Origin: Porticoccaceae bacterium
GTDB taxonomy: Bacteria > Pseudomonadota > Gammaproteobacteria > Pseudomonadales > Porticoccaceae
NCBI GenBank assembly: GCA_023229065.1
Contig: JALNZZ010000043.1
Coordinates: 1 to 14,739, forward strand
Direction: 5' to 3'
Length of the DNA: 14,739 nucleotides
The notes under the pieces were generated by a model. It did not search any database. It saw only the letters and a list, made by a program, of their open reading frames with translations, and was not told where the DNA came from. Positions 1 to 6,173 of this stretch are shown here, one piece after another (within the stretch, counting starts at the first letter, position 1; every line of letters starts with the position of its first letter). Position numbers and translations under genes: made by a program.

Positions 1-406
1 TGGGGTTTTGTCCCTCACGCCCCAACAGCCCCACCTTATCGAGAGCCGCACGTACACGGCGCGGTATCTCCGGCCGCGGCATCCCCAATACCTGGAGCGG
101 CAGCGCCACATTGTCGTACACAGTGCGGTCAAATAGCAGATGGTGGTTCTGAAATACCACGCCCACCCGGCGGCGGTAATGAGGAATCTGGTTATTGTGC
201 AAGCGCCCCAGGTTCTTGCCGTTGATCAGCAACTGCCCGGCAGTAGGACGCTCCATCAGCATGATCAGCTTGAGCAACGTACTCTTGCCGGCCCCGGAGT
301 GGCCCGTGAGAAAGGCAAACTCACCAGGCTCCAGATGCAGGTGCAGCCCCAACAGCGCTTCGTGGCCGCCAGGATAGCGTTTACTGACACTTTCAAAACG
401 GATCAT
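1..406 (-). CDS. ftsE: Cell-division ATP-binding protein FtsE (3' end cut by window)
   Basis: FtsE is the cytoplasmic ATPase of the FtsEX complex, which couples the divisome to peptidoglycan hydrolase activation. About 135 N-terminal residues are visible of a family length near 220. The protein opens MIRFESVSKRYPGG, carries a Walker A motif GHSGAGKST at residues 35-43 and a Q-loop VVFQN with Gln86. The ABC signature and Walker B would lie beyond the left edge, where ftsX is also expected. The start is the ATG whose complement ends at 406; it has only a weak upstream ribosome-binding site. It lies 44 bp downstream of ftsY on the same strand, the usual ftsY-ftsE-ftsX order, so co-transcription is likely. 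Other ABC ATPases share these motifs, but the position after ftsY makes FtsE nearly certain. Confidence 0.95.
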   Translation of the reverse strand, partial: MIRFESVSKRYPGGHEALLGLHLHLEPGEFAFLTGHSGAGKSTLLKLIMLMERPTAGQLLINGKNLGRLHNNQIPHYRRRVGVVFQNHHLLFDRTVYDNVALPLQVLGMPRPEIPRRVRAALDKVGLLGREGQNP

Positions 407-450
407 GGCTCGCTACCGATCATGGCCTGAAAGGGGTTATTACGGCTCCG

Positions 451-1881
451 TCAAGGAGCCTCTTCCCGCTGCAGCAAGGCACTAACGAAGTCGTCGGCAC
501 GGAATGGCTGCAAATCCTCGACGCCCTCACCAACCCCGATATAGCGTACCGGCACACCAAAACGGCGGCACAAAGCAAAGATCACACCGCCTTTGGCAGT
601 ACCGTCCAGCTTGGTCAAGGCGATACCCGTCACGCCTACCGCCTCATGAAACTGCTGCATTTGCACCACGGCATTCTGACCGGTACCCGCATCAAGCACC
701 AGCAGCACCTCATGGGGTGCCGCGGCATCAAGCTTGCCGAGCACCCGTTTGATCTTGCGCAGCTCATCCATCAGATTGCTCTTGGTATGCAGGCGGCCGG
801 CGGTATCGGCTATCAGGACATCAGCACCCCGAGCGCGGGCCGATTCCAAAGCATCGTAGACCACCGAGGCGCTATCCGCACCCGTGTGCTGGGCCACTAC
901 CGGCACCCGGTTGCGCTCGCCCCATACCTGCAATTGCTCCACGGCGGCGGCCCGGAACGTGTCACCAGCAGCAAGCATGACCGATTGGCCCCCATCCACC
1001 AGCTGGCGCGCCAGCTTGCCAATAGTGGTGGTCTTCCCCACACCGTTAACTCCCACAACCAGCAACACGAAGGGCTTGTCGACGTCAGAAGTCGTCAGCG
1101 GCTGCTCACAGGGCTTAAGAATATCCACCAGCAGGTCGTGAAGTGCCCGATGCAGGGCATCAGCATCGCCCAGCTCCTTGCGGCGCACACGTTCGGTGAG
1201 CGCCTCAATAACTTCGGACGTCACTTCGATACCCAGATCAGCTGTTAGCAACTGTGTTTCCAGCTGCTCCAGCAGGTCGTCATCAATGACCTTTTTGCCG
1301 AGAAAAACATTACCGATCCCACGCCCAGTGCGCGCCAGGGCCCGGCGAATGCGGCCAAAAGGTTTTTCGCGCACAGTATCCGCCGCCGGAGGCTCGCTCT
1401 CCGCTACGCCCTCCTGCTCAGTCTTGCCACCCCCGAGGCCAAAAAAACGCCGCAAGCCGCCTTGTGCAGCACCGTGAGACGAGGTTTCTGGCGGCTCGGA
1501 CTCGCTCGAGCCAGCCAGCTCTTCTGGTGGCTCCACCTCTCTTGGCGCCGGTTCTTGTGGCGAGAGCTCTTGTGGTAGGGGCTCTTGTGGTAGGGGCTCT
1601 TGTAGTGAGAGCTCTGCGGCTACCGGCTCTTCCGGTGCGGACTCCGCTGGCACAACCTCTCCCGGTACCTCAGGAGGCACTGCTTCTCCAGCAGTCTCCC
1701 GCAAGCCAGCTTCAGCAGAAGCGAGGAGAGATTCTGCAGCCACTTCAGAAGACGTAGATTCTGGAGATGGCGCAGATTCTGGCTTGGCAGCAACTTCTGC
1801 AGAACGCTTTCTCTGAAAGCGGGCAAAAAAGCCACCTTTGCGCTCGGCTTTCTTGTCGCCACTATCTGAATGATCGCTCAT
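451..1881 (-). CDS. ftsY: Signal recognition particle receptor FtsY
   Basis: FtsY is the SRP-receptor GTPase that docks ribosome-SRP complexes at the inner membrane. From the ATG at 1881 it has 476 residues; a GTG two codons upstream (1887) is an alternative start. The first ~170 residues are a variable acidic A domain rich in Glu, Pro, Ala and Ser. It has a basic-aromatic segment near the N-terminus (GGFFARF, about residues 16-22) and a similar one around 142-152 (GLRRFFGLGGG). The NG domain follows, with G1 GVNGVGKTTT at 277-286, DTFRAAA at 307-313, DTAGR at 359-363, TKLD at 423-426 and GVGEGVEDL at 449-457. All GTPase motifs are intact. It diverges from rsmD and precedes ftsE. The A domain contains a run of near-identical pentapeptides encoded by a tandem DNA repeat (separate entry). 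Confidence 0.98.
   Translation of the reverse strand: MSDHSDSGDKKAERKGGFFARFQRKRSAEVAAKPESAPSPESTSSEVAAESLLASAEAGLRETAGEAVPPEVPGEVVPAESAPEEPVAAELSLQEPLPQEPLPQELSPQEPAPREVEPPEELAGSSESEPPETSSHGAAQGGLRRFFGLGGGKTEQEGVAESEPPAADTVREKPFGRIRRALARTGRGIGNVFLGKKVIDDDLLEQLETQLLTADLGIEVTSEVIEALTERVRRKELGDADALHRALHDLLVDILKPCEQPLTTSDVDKPFVLLVVGVNGVGKTTTIGKLARQLVDGGQSVMLAAGDTFRAAAVEQLQVWGERNRVPVVAQHTGADSASVVYDALESARARGADVLIADTAGRLHTKSNLMDELRKIKRVLGKLDAAAPHEVLLVLDAGTGQNAVVQMQQFHEAVGVTGIALTKLDGTAKGGVIFALCRRFGVPVRYIGVGEGVEDLQPFRADDFVSALLQREEAP
1551..1610 (-). repeat. 15-bp tandem repeats inside ftsY
   Basis: Four consecutive 15-bp units lie in the acidic domain of ftsY. The units at 1566-1580 and 1581-1595 are identical (gctcttgtggtaggg). 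Those at 1551-1565 and 1596-1610 are diverged copies. As 15 is a multiple of three the frame is kept, and the units encode pentapeptides of the form E-P-L-P-Q or close variants (EPLPQ, EPLPQ, ELSPQ, EPAPR). The identical adjacent copies suggest recent slippage or unequal exchange in a tolerant linker. Confidence 0.85.
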
Positions 1882-1975
1882 GAACACCGATACCTGAGTT
1901 TCGTAAAGCCGTGTATCCTACCACTTCGACGGGCGGCCCCACAGCCCGGAACACCCGGCTCCGAACTTCTTCATC

Positions 1976-2560
1976 ATGTCCAGAAACGTCCGAAAAGCTG
2001 CTCCTCGCAGCCGCAATCAGTTGCGTATCATCGCCGGCCAATGGCGCGGTCGACGCCTGCCGTTCCCAGATGCCGAAGGCTTGCGCCCCACTGGCGATCG
2101 TATCCGCGAAACTCTCTTTAATTGGCTTGCCCCACAGCTGCCCTCCAGCCGCTGCCTGGACGCCTTTGCCGGCTCGGGCGCACTCGGCTTCGAGGCCCTG
2201 TCCCGGGGCGCCGCCGAAGTGGTGATGATCGAGAGCAATCCAGCAGTGTTCCGCCAGCTACAAGCGTCGCGGGAGCTACTCGGAGCAACAGGCGCCACCC
2301 TGGTGAAGGACAGCGCGCCACAATGGCTGGCCACCGCCGACTGCCGGCCCTTTGATGTAGTGTTTCTAGACCCGCCCTTTGCCGGCGATCTGCTCCAACA
2401 GGTGATAGAGGTGATTAACCAGCGCTCACTGCTGGCCCCCAACGCCTTCATTTATATCGAGACCGGGGCCAGCGCCACCCCCTTGCTGCCCGCCAGCTGG
2501 CTGCCGGTGCGTGAAAAACACAGCGGCGATGTATGTTACCGTCTACTGCGCTGCGATTGA
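1976..2560 (+). CDS. rsmD: 16S rRNA (guanine966-N2)-methyltransferase RsmD
   Basis: RsmD uses S-adenosylmethionine to methylate N2 of G966 in 16S rRNA of the assembled 30S particle. The 194-residue product matches the usual ~200. After a basic N-terminus it has the family segment RPTGDRIRETLFNWL at 37-51, the SAM-binding motif DAFAGSGALGFEA at 62-74 and the catalytic motif DPPF at 132-135. The ATG at 1976 has no clear ribosome-binding site, but the reading frame starts where the family does. It is divergent from ftsY across about 95 bp, a widely conserved arrangement, and is followed by coaD in the same direction after 82 bp. Confidence 0.96.
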   Translation: MSRNVRKAAPRSRNQLRIIAGQWRGRRLPFPDAEGLRPTGDRIRETLFNWLAPQLPSSRCLDAFAGSGALGFEALSRGAAEVVMIESNPAVFRQLQASRELLGATGATLVKDSAPQWLATADCRPFDVVFLDPPFAGDLLQQVIEVINQRSLLAPNAFIYIETGASATPLLPASWLPVREKHSGDVCYRLLRCD

Positions 2561-2642
2561 GGGGCGGCGGCTATTTGTGTAACATCCCTACCCCACACGG
2601 GGCCACTTTACGCAGGCCCGCCCCTACCCGGGAGCTCCAGCC

Positions 2643-3125
2643 ATGAAAACCGTCGTCTACCCTGGCACTTTCGACCCCATCACCAATGGTCACATCGACC
2701 TGGTGGAGCGGGCATGCAATCTTTTTGACCATGTCATTGTGTCGATTGCCAAAAGCGAGAAGAAAAAGCCTCTTTTTTCTCTTGAAGAGCGCATTGAGCT
2801 GGCCCAAGAGGCCCTGTCTCACATCAGCAACGTCGAAGTCGTGGGCTTTGATTATCTGCTGGTCAATTTCGCTCGCGATCGCGGTGTCACCGCCATCCTG
2901 CGCGGACTGCGTGCCGTGTCGGACTTCGAATATGAGTTCCAGCTAGCCAACATGAACCGCGCCCTCTACCACGAGGCAGAAACCATCTTTCTCACCCCAG
3001 CGGAAAAGCATAGCTATATCTCCTCGTCCCTGGTGCGGGAGATCGCTGGTCTCGGCGGCAACATTGTTCCCTTTGTCCACCCCGCCGTGGCCGAAGCCTT
3101 GCGCGCCAAGTTTCCTGACGCCTGA
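2643..3125 (+). CDS. coaD: Phosphopantetheine adenylyltransferase
   Basis: CoaD transfers AMP from ATP to 4'-phosphopantetheine to give dephospho-CoA, the penultimate step of CoA synthesis. The 160-residue product is full length for this nucleotidyltransferase-fold family. It has the N-terminal YPGTFDPITNGH block, with the TxGH-type motif TNGH at 14-17, the active-site segment LRGLR at 86-90 and the C-terminal SYISSSLVREIA motif at 124-135. A GGGAG ribosome-binding site sits just before the ATG. It follows rsmD and ends 66 bp from the convergent mutM. The window also holds coaBC, which makes the substrate pathway's earlier intermediate. Confidence 0.98.
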   Translation: MKTVVYPGTFDPITNGHIDLVERACNLFDHVIVSIAKSEKKKPLFSLEERIELAQEALSHISNVEVVGFDYLLVNFARDRGVTAILRGLRAVSDFEYEFQLANMNRALYHEAETIFLTPAEKHSYISSSLVREIAGLGGNIVPFVHPAVAEALRAKFPDA

Positions 3126-3140
3126 GCGGGAAAGTGCGAA

Positions 3141-3164
3141 GGCCGGAGAGAGCGCTCACCGGCC
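3141..3164. terminator. Possible terminator hairpin between coaD and mutM
   Basis: An inverted repeat lies between the convergent coaD and mutM stop codons. Outer arms ggccgg and ccggcc (3141-3146 and 3159-3164) are followed, after one A-A mismatch, by three more pairs and a 4-base loop. Neither side has a good T tract, so it may act as a weak or Rho-assisted bidirectional terminator. This is inferred from position and structure only. Confidence 0.4.
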
Positions 3165-3191
3165 CCTAAGCCCTTCTCCTTTACCGCGGGC

Positions 3192-4007
3192 TTACCGCTG
3201 ACACTGGGGGCAGTAAACCGTCGTCCGCTGCCCCAGTCGCACTTCTCGCAACTTACTTCCACACCCCAGGCAGGGCTCCCCTCCGCGCCCATAGACACTC
3301 AGTGACTGGCTGAAGTAACCCGGCTTGCCATCCCCACCAACAAAATCTCGCAGCGTTGTGCCGCCCTGGGCGATAGCGCTAGTCAACACCCCGCGAATGG
3401 CATCGTGCAGCGCGCTGTAACGCTGCAGCGAGATACGGCCCGCCGCCCGCTGCGGGTGGATGCCAGCGAGATAGAGCGCTTCGTTCGCATAAATATTGCC
3501 GACACCCACTACTACCTGGCTGTCCATGATAAAGCTCTTCACAGCTACGCGCTTGCCCCGCGAACGCTGCCAGAGCCCTTGGGGAGTAAAGTCATCCCCT
3601 AGCGGCTCCGGCCCCAAGTGGCGTATCAGCGAGTGCTGCGCGGGATCCCCCTCATGCCACAACCACAGCCCAAAACGGCGCGGATCGGTATAGCGCAGCG
3701 CTTGACCAGAAGCCAGCAGCAAATCAATATGGTCGTGGTTGCCCGGAGGGGTGGCCGCCAACACCAGGCGCAGACTCCCTGACATCCCCAGGTGAATCAG
3801 CAAGTGACCGGTGTTAAAATCGAGCAGCAGGTATTTTCCACGGCGATGAAGGGCTCCCACCGTGGCACCGGTCACTAGTGCCGCGAGCTCAGGAGCAACC
3901 GGATAGCGCAAACGCGGGTTTCTCACGATGAAACCTGTCACTGTCTGTCCTTGCAAATAAGGGGCGATACCCCTCAGAGTGGTTTCTACTTCGGGCAACT
4001 CTGGCAC
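3192..4007 (-). CDS. mutM: Formamidopyrimidine-DNA glycosylase (Fpg/MutM)
   Basis: MutM excises 8-oxoguanine and formamidopyrimidines and cleaves the abasic site by beta,delta-elimination. The product has 271 residues, the usual length. The start codon is GTG. It is fixed by chemistry: the family needs Pro immediately after the removed initiator, as its amino group is the nucleophile, and here the protein begins MPELPEVETT. Lys58 (GRGKYLLL context; Lys57 after Met removal) matches the conserved lysine. The helix-two-turn-helix segment GVGNIYANEALY lies at 168-179. The C-terminal zinc finger has Cys246, Cys249, Cys266 and Cys269, and the lesion-binding QRTTVYC segment is present. All catalytic parts are intact. 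It stands alone on the minus strand, convergent with coaD and divergent from exbD. Confidence 0.98.
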   Translation of the reverse strand: MPELPEVETTLRGIAPYLQGQTVTGFIVRNPRLRYPVAPELAALVTGATVGALHRRGKYLLLDFNTGHLLIHLGMSGSLRLVLAATPPGNHDHIDLLLASGQALRYTDPRRFGLWLWHEGDPAQHSLIRHLGPEPLGDDFTPQGLWQRSRGKRVAVKSFIMDSQVVVGVGNIYANEALYLAGIHPQRAAGRISLQRYSALHDAIRGVLTSAIAQGGTTLRDFVGGDGKPGYFSQSLSVYGRGGEPCLGCGSKLREVRLGQRTTVYCPQCQR

Positions 4008-4103
4008 AGGTACTTCTCATCAGGTCGAATTATCGGCATACTAGCCCGCGCTACTTGCAGGAGCAATCCGTCATTCAGGGTGGAAGATATACAGCAAAAC
4101 CCA

Positions 4104-4132
4104 TGGGCAACCATTGAGCAAACCGTTATGAT
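4104..4132 (+). promoter_or_regulatory. Candidate sigma-70 promoter of exbD
   Basis: A -35-like tgggca (4104-4109) and a -10-like tatgat (4127-4132) are separated by 17 bp, placing a start site about 25 bp before the exbD ATG. The -10 matches consensus at 5 of 6 positions and the -35 at 4 of 6. An AGGGG ribosome-binding site follows at about 4153-4157. Assigned by eye. Confidence 0.4.
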
Positions 4133-4165
4133 TGCCCACTTTTCATACTTACAGGGGTAAGATTT

Positions 4166-4576
4166 ATGGCCTTAGGAAAGCGTCGGGCCCAGGAAGGAGA
4201 GGATGCAGAAATCGATCTGACACCCATGCTGGACGTCGTGTTCATCATGCTGATCTTTTTCATCGTCACCGCTTCTTTTGTCAACGAGTCCGGTATTGAT
4301 ATTGCTCGTCCACCAACCACGGACCAGCCGCCACCGGATGCGGAGAACAAAAACATCGTTTTCCGTGTTTCCGAGAGCGGCGAAATCATGCTTGATGGCC
4401 GTCGTATTGATGTGCGCGCCGTGCGTGCCAACGTAGAGCGGATTTACGCCGAAAACCCCCAGGCTAAAGTCATCATCAATGCCGACCCCAAAGCCAAGAC
4501 TGAGGTTTTCGTACAGATCTCAGACCAGGCGCGGGAAGCTGGTGTCTACGATATTTCTCTTTCGACAAAACGCTAA
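4166..4576 (+). CDS. ExbD/TolR-family biopolymer transport protein (orphan)
   Basis: ExbD/TolR proteins are inner-membrane partners of ExbB/TolQ and use the proton gradient to energise TonB- or Tol-dependent processes. This 136-residue protein has the family layout: a short basic-acidic cytosolic tail, one transmembrane helix at about 22-39 with the proton-relay Asp23 in the segment LTPMLDVVFIMLIFF, and a periplasmic domain with VIINADPKA at 102-110. It looks complete, and its length is close to ExbD (about 140). What is unusual is context: exbD normally sits beside exbB, but here mutM lies upstream on the other strand and rpmG downstream on the other strand. It appears to be a single-gene unit with its own promoter and a strong terminator. 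Its ExbB partner must be encoded elsewhere. ExbD or an ExbD2-type paralogue is more likely than TolR; the exact subgroup is undecided. Confidence 0.92.
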   Translation: MALGKRRAQEGEDAEIDLTPMLDVVFIMLIFFIVTASFVNESGIDIARPPTTDQPPPDAENKNIVFRVSESGEIMLDGRRIDVRAVRANVERIYAENPQAKVIINADPKAKTEVFVQISDQAREAGVYDISLSTKR

Positions 4577-4591
4577 GGCATCCCGAGAGAT

Positions 4592-4633
4592 GCCCACAAA
4601 AAAGCCCGGTTTGAACCGGGCTTTTTTGTGGGC
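4592..4633. terminator. Strong bidirectional terminator between exbD and rpmG
   Basis: A 42-base, almost perfect inverted repeat, with only the central base pair mismatched, lies 15 bp after the exbD stop. Its core is gcccggt / accgggc, flanked by an A6 run on the left and a T6 run on the right, then cac / gtg pairs. Read on either strand it gives a GC-rich hairpin followed by a U tract, so it can terminate both exbD and the converging rpmB-rpmG transcript. A smaller hairpin, ggcatc / gatgcc (4577-4582 and 4589-4594), overlaps its left base. Confidence 0.95.
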
Positions 4634-4693
4634 GGGTCTCTAAAACTTCAGAACTGAAACTCCAGAAGAAGCCGCCAAAGGGGAAGCAAGCCG

Positions 4694-4861
4694 TTATTTG
4701 ATCTTGGCTTCCTTGTAGGGTACGTGCTGGCGAACCACCGGATCATACTTTTTGAATTCAAGCTTCTCCGGGCTAGTGCGCTTGTTCTTGGTGGTGGTGT
4801 AGTAGTGACCGGTACCGGCGCTGGACACCAGCTTGATCTTGTCGCGGTTTGACTTGGCCAT
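4694..4861 (-). CDS. rpmG: 50S ribosomal protein bL33
   Basis: bL33 is a small protein of the large ribosomal subunit near the E site. The 55-residue product opens MAKSNRDKIKLVSSAGTGHY and ends PYKEAKIK, a typical proteobacterial L33. It lacks the CxxC zinc-binding pairs of the other L33 type. A strong AAGGAGA ribosome-binding site precedes the ATG. It lies 57 bp after rpmB and shares its transcript, the standard rpmB-rpmG pair, which ends at the terminator 60 bp downstream. Confidence 0.97.
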   Translation of the reverse strand: MAKSNRDKIKLVSSAGTGHYYTTTKNKRTSPEKLEFKKYDPVVRQHVPYKEAKIK

Positions 4862-4918
4862 GCTTCAACTCTCCTTCGAATCTTGTCTCGTCTCGAAAAT
4901 GGTGTTCCGAAACCTGCC

Positions 4919-5155
4919 TCAGATTTTCTCACCGCGGCTGCGGAGATCGGCCAGCACTTTTTCGATACCGTGCTTGTCGATAGTACGCAAACCTTTAGTG
5001 GACACCTTCAGCTTCACAAAGCGCTTCTCAGATTCAACCCAGAAGCGATGGGAGTGCAGATTGGGAACAAAGCGCCGACGGGTTCTGTTCAGCGCGTGAG
5101 ATACATTGTTACCGGACATCGGCCTTTTGCCGGTGACCTGACATACTCTGGACAT
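4919..5155 (-). CDS. rpmB: 50S ribosomal protein bL28
   Basis: bL28 is a large-subunit ribosomal protein. The product has 78 residues, the E. coli length, and opens MSRVCQVTGKRPMSGNNVSH, the diagnostic N-terminus; it ends LRSRGEKI. The frame is open 15 codons further upstream, but the ATG at 5155 is chosen because it matches the family start and has AGAGG seven bases before it. It is first in the rpmB-rpmG unit, 231 bp after radC, with its own promoter and a structured leader. Confidence 0.98.
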   Translation of the reverse strand: MSRVCQVTGKRPMSGNNVSHALNRTRRRFVPNLHSHRFWVESEKRFVKLKVSTKGLRTIDKHGIEKVLADLRSRGEKI

Positions 5156-5170
5156 GGTGGTGCCTCTAAA

Positions 5171-5225
5171 CAAGCCTATGGGCCGGCTTGCACCGACCAA
5201 TCACCCTCGCCGCTGAACAGCGAGG
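5171..5225 (-). promoter_or_regulatory. Two hairpins in the rpmB leader
   Basis: The presumed ~100-base leader of rpmB contains two inverted repeats. The proximal one has arms caagcc (5171-5176) and ggcttg (5185-5190) around an 8-base loop and ends four bases from the AGAGG ribosome-binding site. The distal one spans 5205-5225 with six GC-rich pairs (cctcgc / gcgagg on the transcript), extendable by two more. They could bind a ribosomal protein for feedback control or be incidental; the structures are seen, the role is inferred. Confidence 0.4.
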
Positions 5226-5264
5226 ACACGAAATCACACGGGGGGCGCCCGCGAAGAGGCGCGA

Positions 5265-5293
5265 TTTATACCAGAGCCGGGGCGTAAAAGCAA
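5265..5293 (-). promoter_or_regulatory. Candidate sigma-70 promoter of rpmB-rpmG
   Basis: On the minus strand TTGCTT (5288-5293) and TATAAA (5265-5270) are separated by exactly 17 bp. The bases after the -10 are GC-rich (tcgcgcc), like the discriminators of stringently controlled ribosomal promoters. Transcription would start near 5258, about 100 bases before the rpmB ATG. Confidence 0.6.
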
Positions 5294-5386
5294 ACATGGA
5301 AGCGGCTGGCACCGGAGCCGGAGGGAAACACATCCTTCGGTCTCTCCAGCTCCTTTTTCAGCCTGCTGCCCGGGGAGCCGGTTTCT

Positions 5387-6061
5387 CTAGACCAACCCTC
5401 TCTCAGCCATAGAGACCGCACAACCCGCCCCCACTACAATATGATCCAGCACCCTCACATCCACCAGCCCCAGCGCCTCCTTGAGACGGCTGGTAATGGC
5501 CGCATCGTCGCGGCTCGGCTCCGCCACTCCCGAAGGATGATTATGGCCAAATATCAGAGCCGAGGCGTTGTGATGGAGGGCCCGGCGCACCACCTCCCGC
5601 GGATAGACACTGGCACCATCGATAGTGCCAAAAAACATCTCTTCGCTCACAATCAAGCGGTGCTGACTGTCAAGAAACAATGCCACGAACACCTCCTGAT
5701 GGCGCCCGGCCAGTAAAGCCTGAAGGTAGCGCATCACCGTATCGGGGCGGGTGAATACCTGGTCGCGGCGCAGCTGCTCACTGAGATGGCGGCGAGACAA
5801 CTCCAGCACGGCCTGCAACTGGGCATACTTGGCTGGCCCCAGCCCCTTGGCTGCACAAAACGAGGTGACATCCGCTGCCAGCAGGTTGCCCAGCCCGCCG
5901 AAGCGCACAATGAGGTCGCGCGCCAGGTCCACTGCCGACAAACCGCGAACCCCCGTGCGCAGAAAGACCGCCAGCAACTCAGCATCAGACAGGGCCCCTG
6001 CCCCCCTGGCCAGCATTTTTTCCCGGGGCCGCTCGCCCTCGGGCCAATCCTTTATACCCAT
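5387..6061 (-). CDS. radC: RadC-family JAMM/MPN+ protein
   Basis: RadC proteins have a helix-hairpin-helix-like N-terminal part and a JAMM metalloprotease-like domain. The once-supposed role in recombination repair is doubtful and the true substrate is unknown. From the ATG at 6061 the product has 224 residues (E. coli 222). The frame extends 15 codons upstream, but this start has GGAG eight bases before it and matches the family opening GIKDWPEGERPREKML. The metal motif is complete: Glu123, then GHNHPSG with His173 and His175, and Asp186 of PSRDD. A GLGPAKYAQL hairpin-like segment lies at 73-82. It is divergent from coaBC and upstream of rpmB-rpmG, the usual gammaproteobacterial neighbourhood. 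Confidence 0.96.
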   Translation of the reverse strand: MGIKDWPEGERPREKMLARGAGALSDAELLAVFLRTGVRGLSAVDLARDLIVRFGGLGNLLAADVTSFCAAKGLGPAKYAQLQAVLELSRRHLSEQLRRDQVFTRPDTVMRYLQALLAGRHQEVFVALFLDSQHRLIVSEEMFFGTIDGASVYPREVVRRALHHNASALIFGHNHPSGVAEPSRDDAAITSRLKEALGLVDVRVLDHIVVGAGCAVSMAERGLV

Positions 6062-6173
6062 GGCATGATCTCCAACAATCCTTGTTTGAGCCCCCTCTTT
6101 TCGCATCTTTGTTTCGAAAACGGAAGGGGCAGTGTTATCTTAGCGTTCCTGTTCCCGTTGAGACAGACTATTC

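Noticed and set aside
2561..2642. Inverted repeat between rsmD and coaD (ggggcgg / ccgcccc)
   Set aside because: The arms are seven bases and about 45 bases apart in GC-rich sequence, with no T tract; likely chance.
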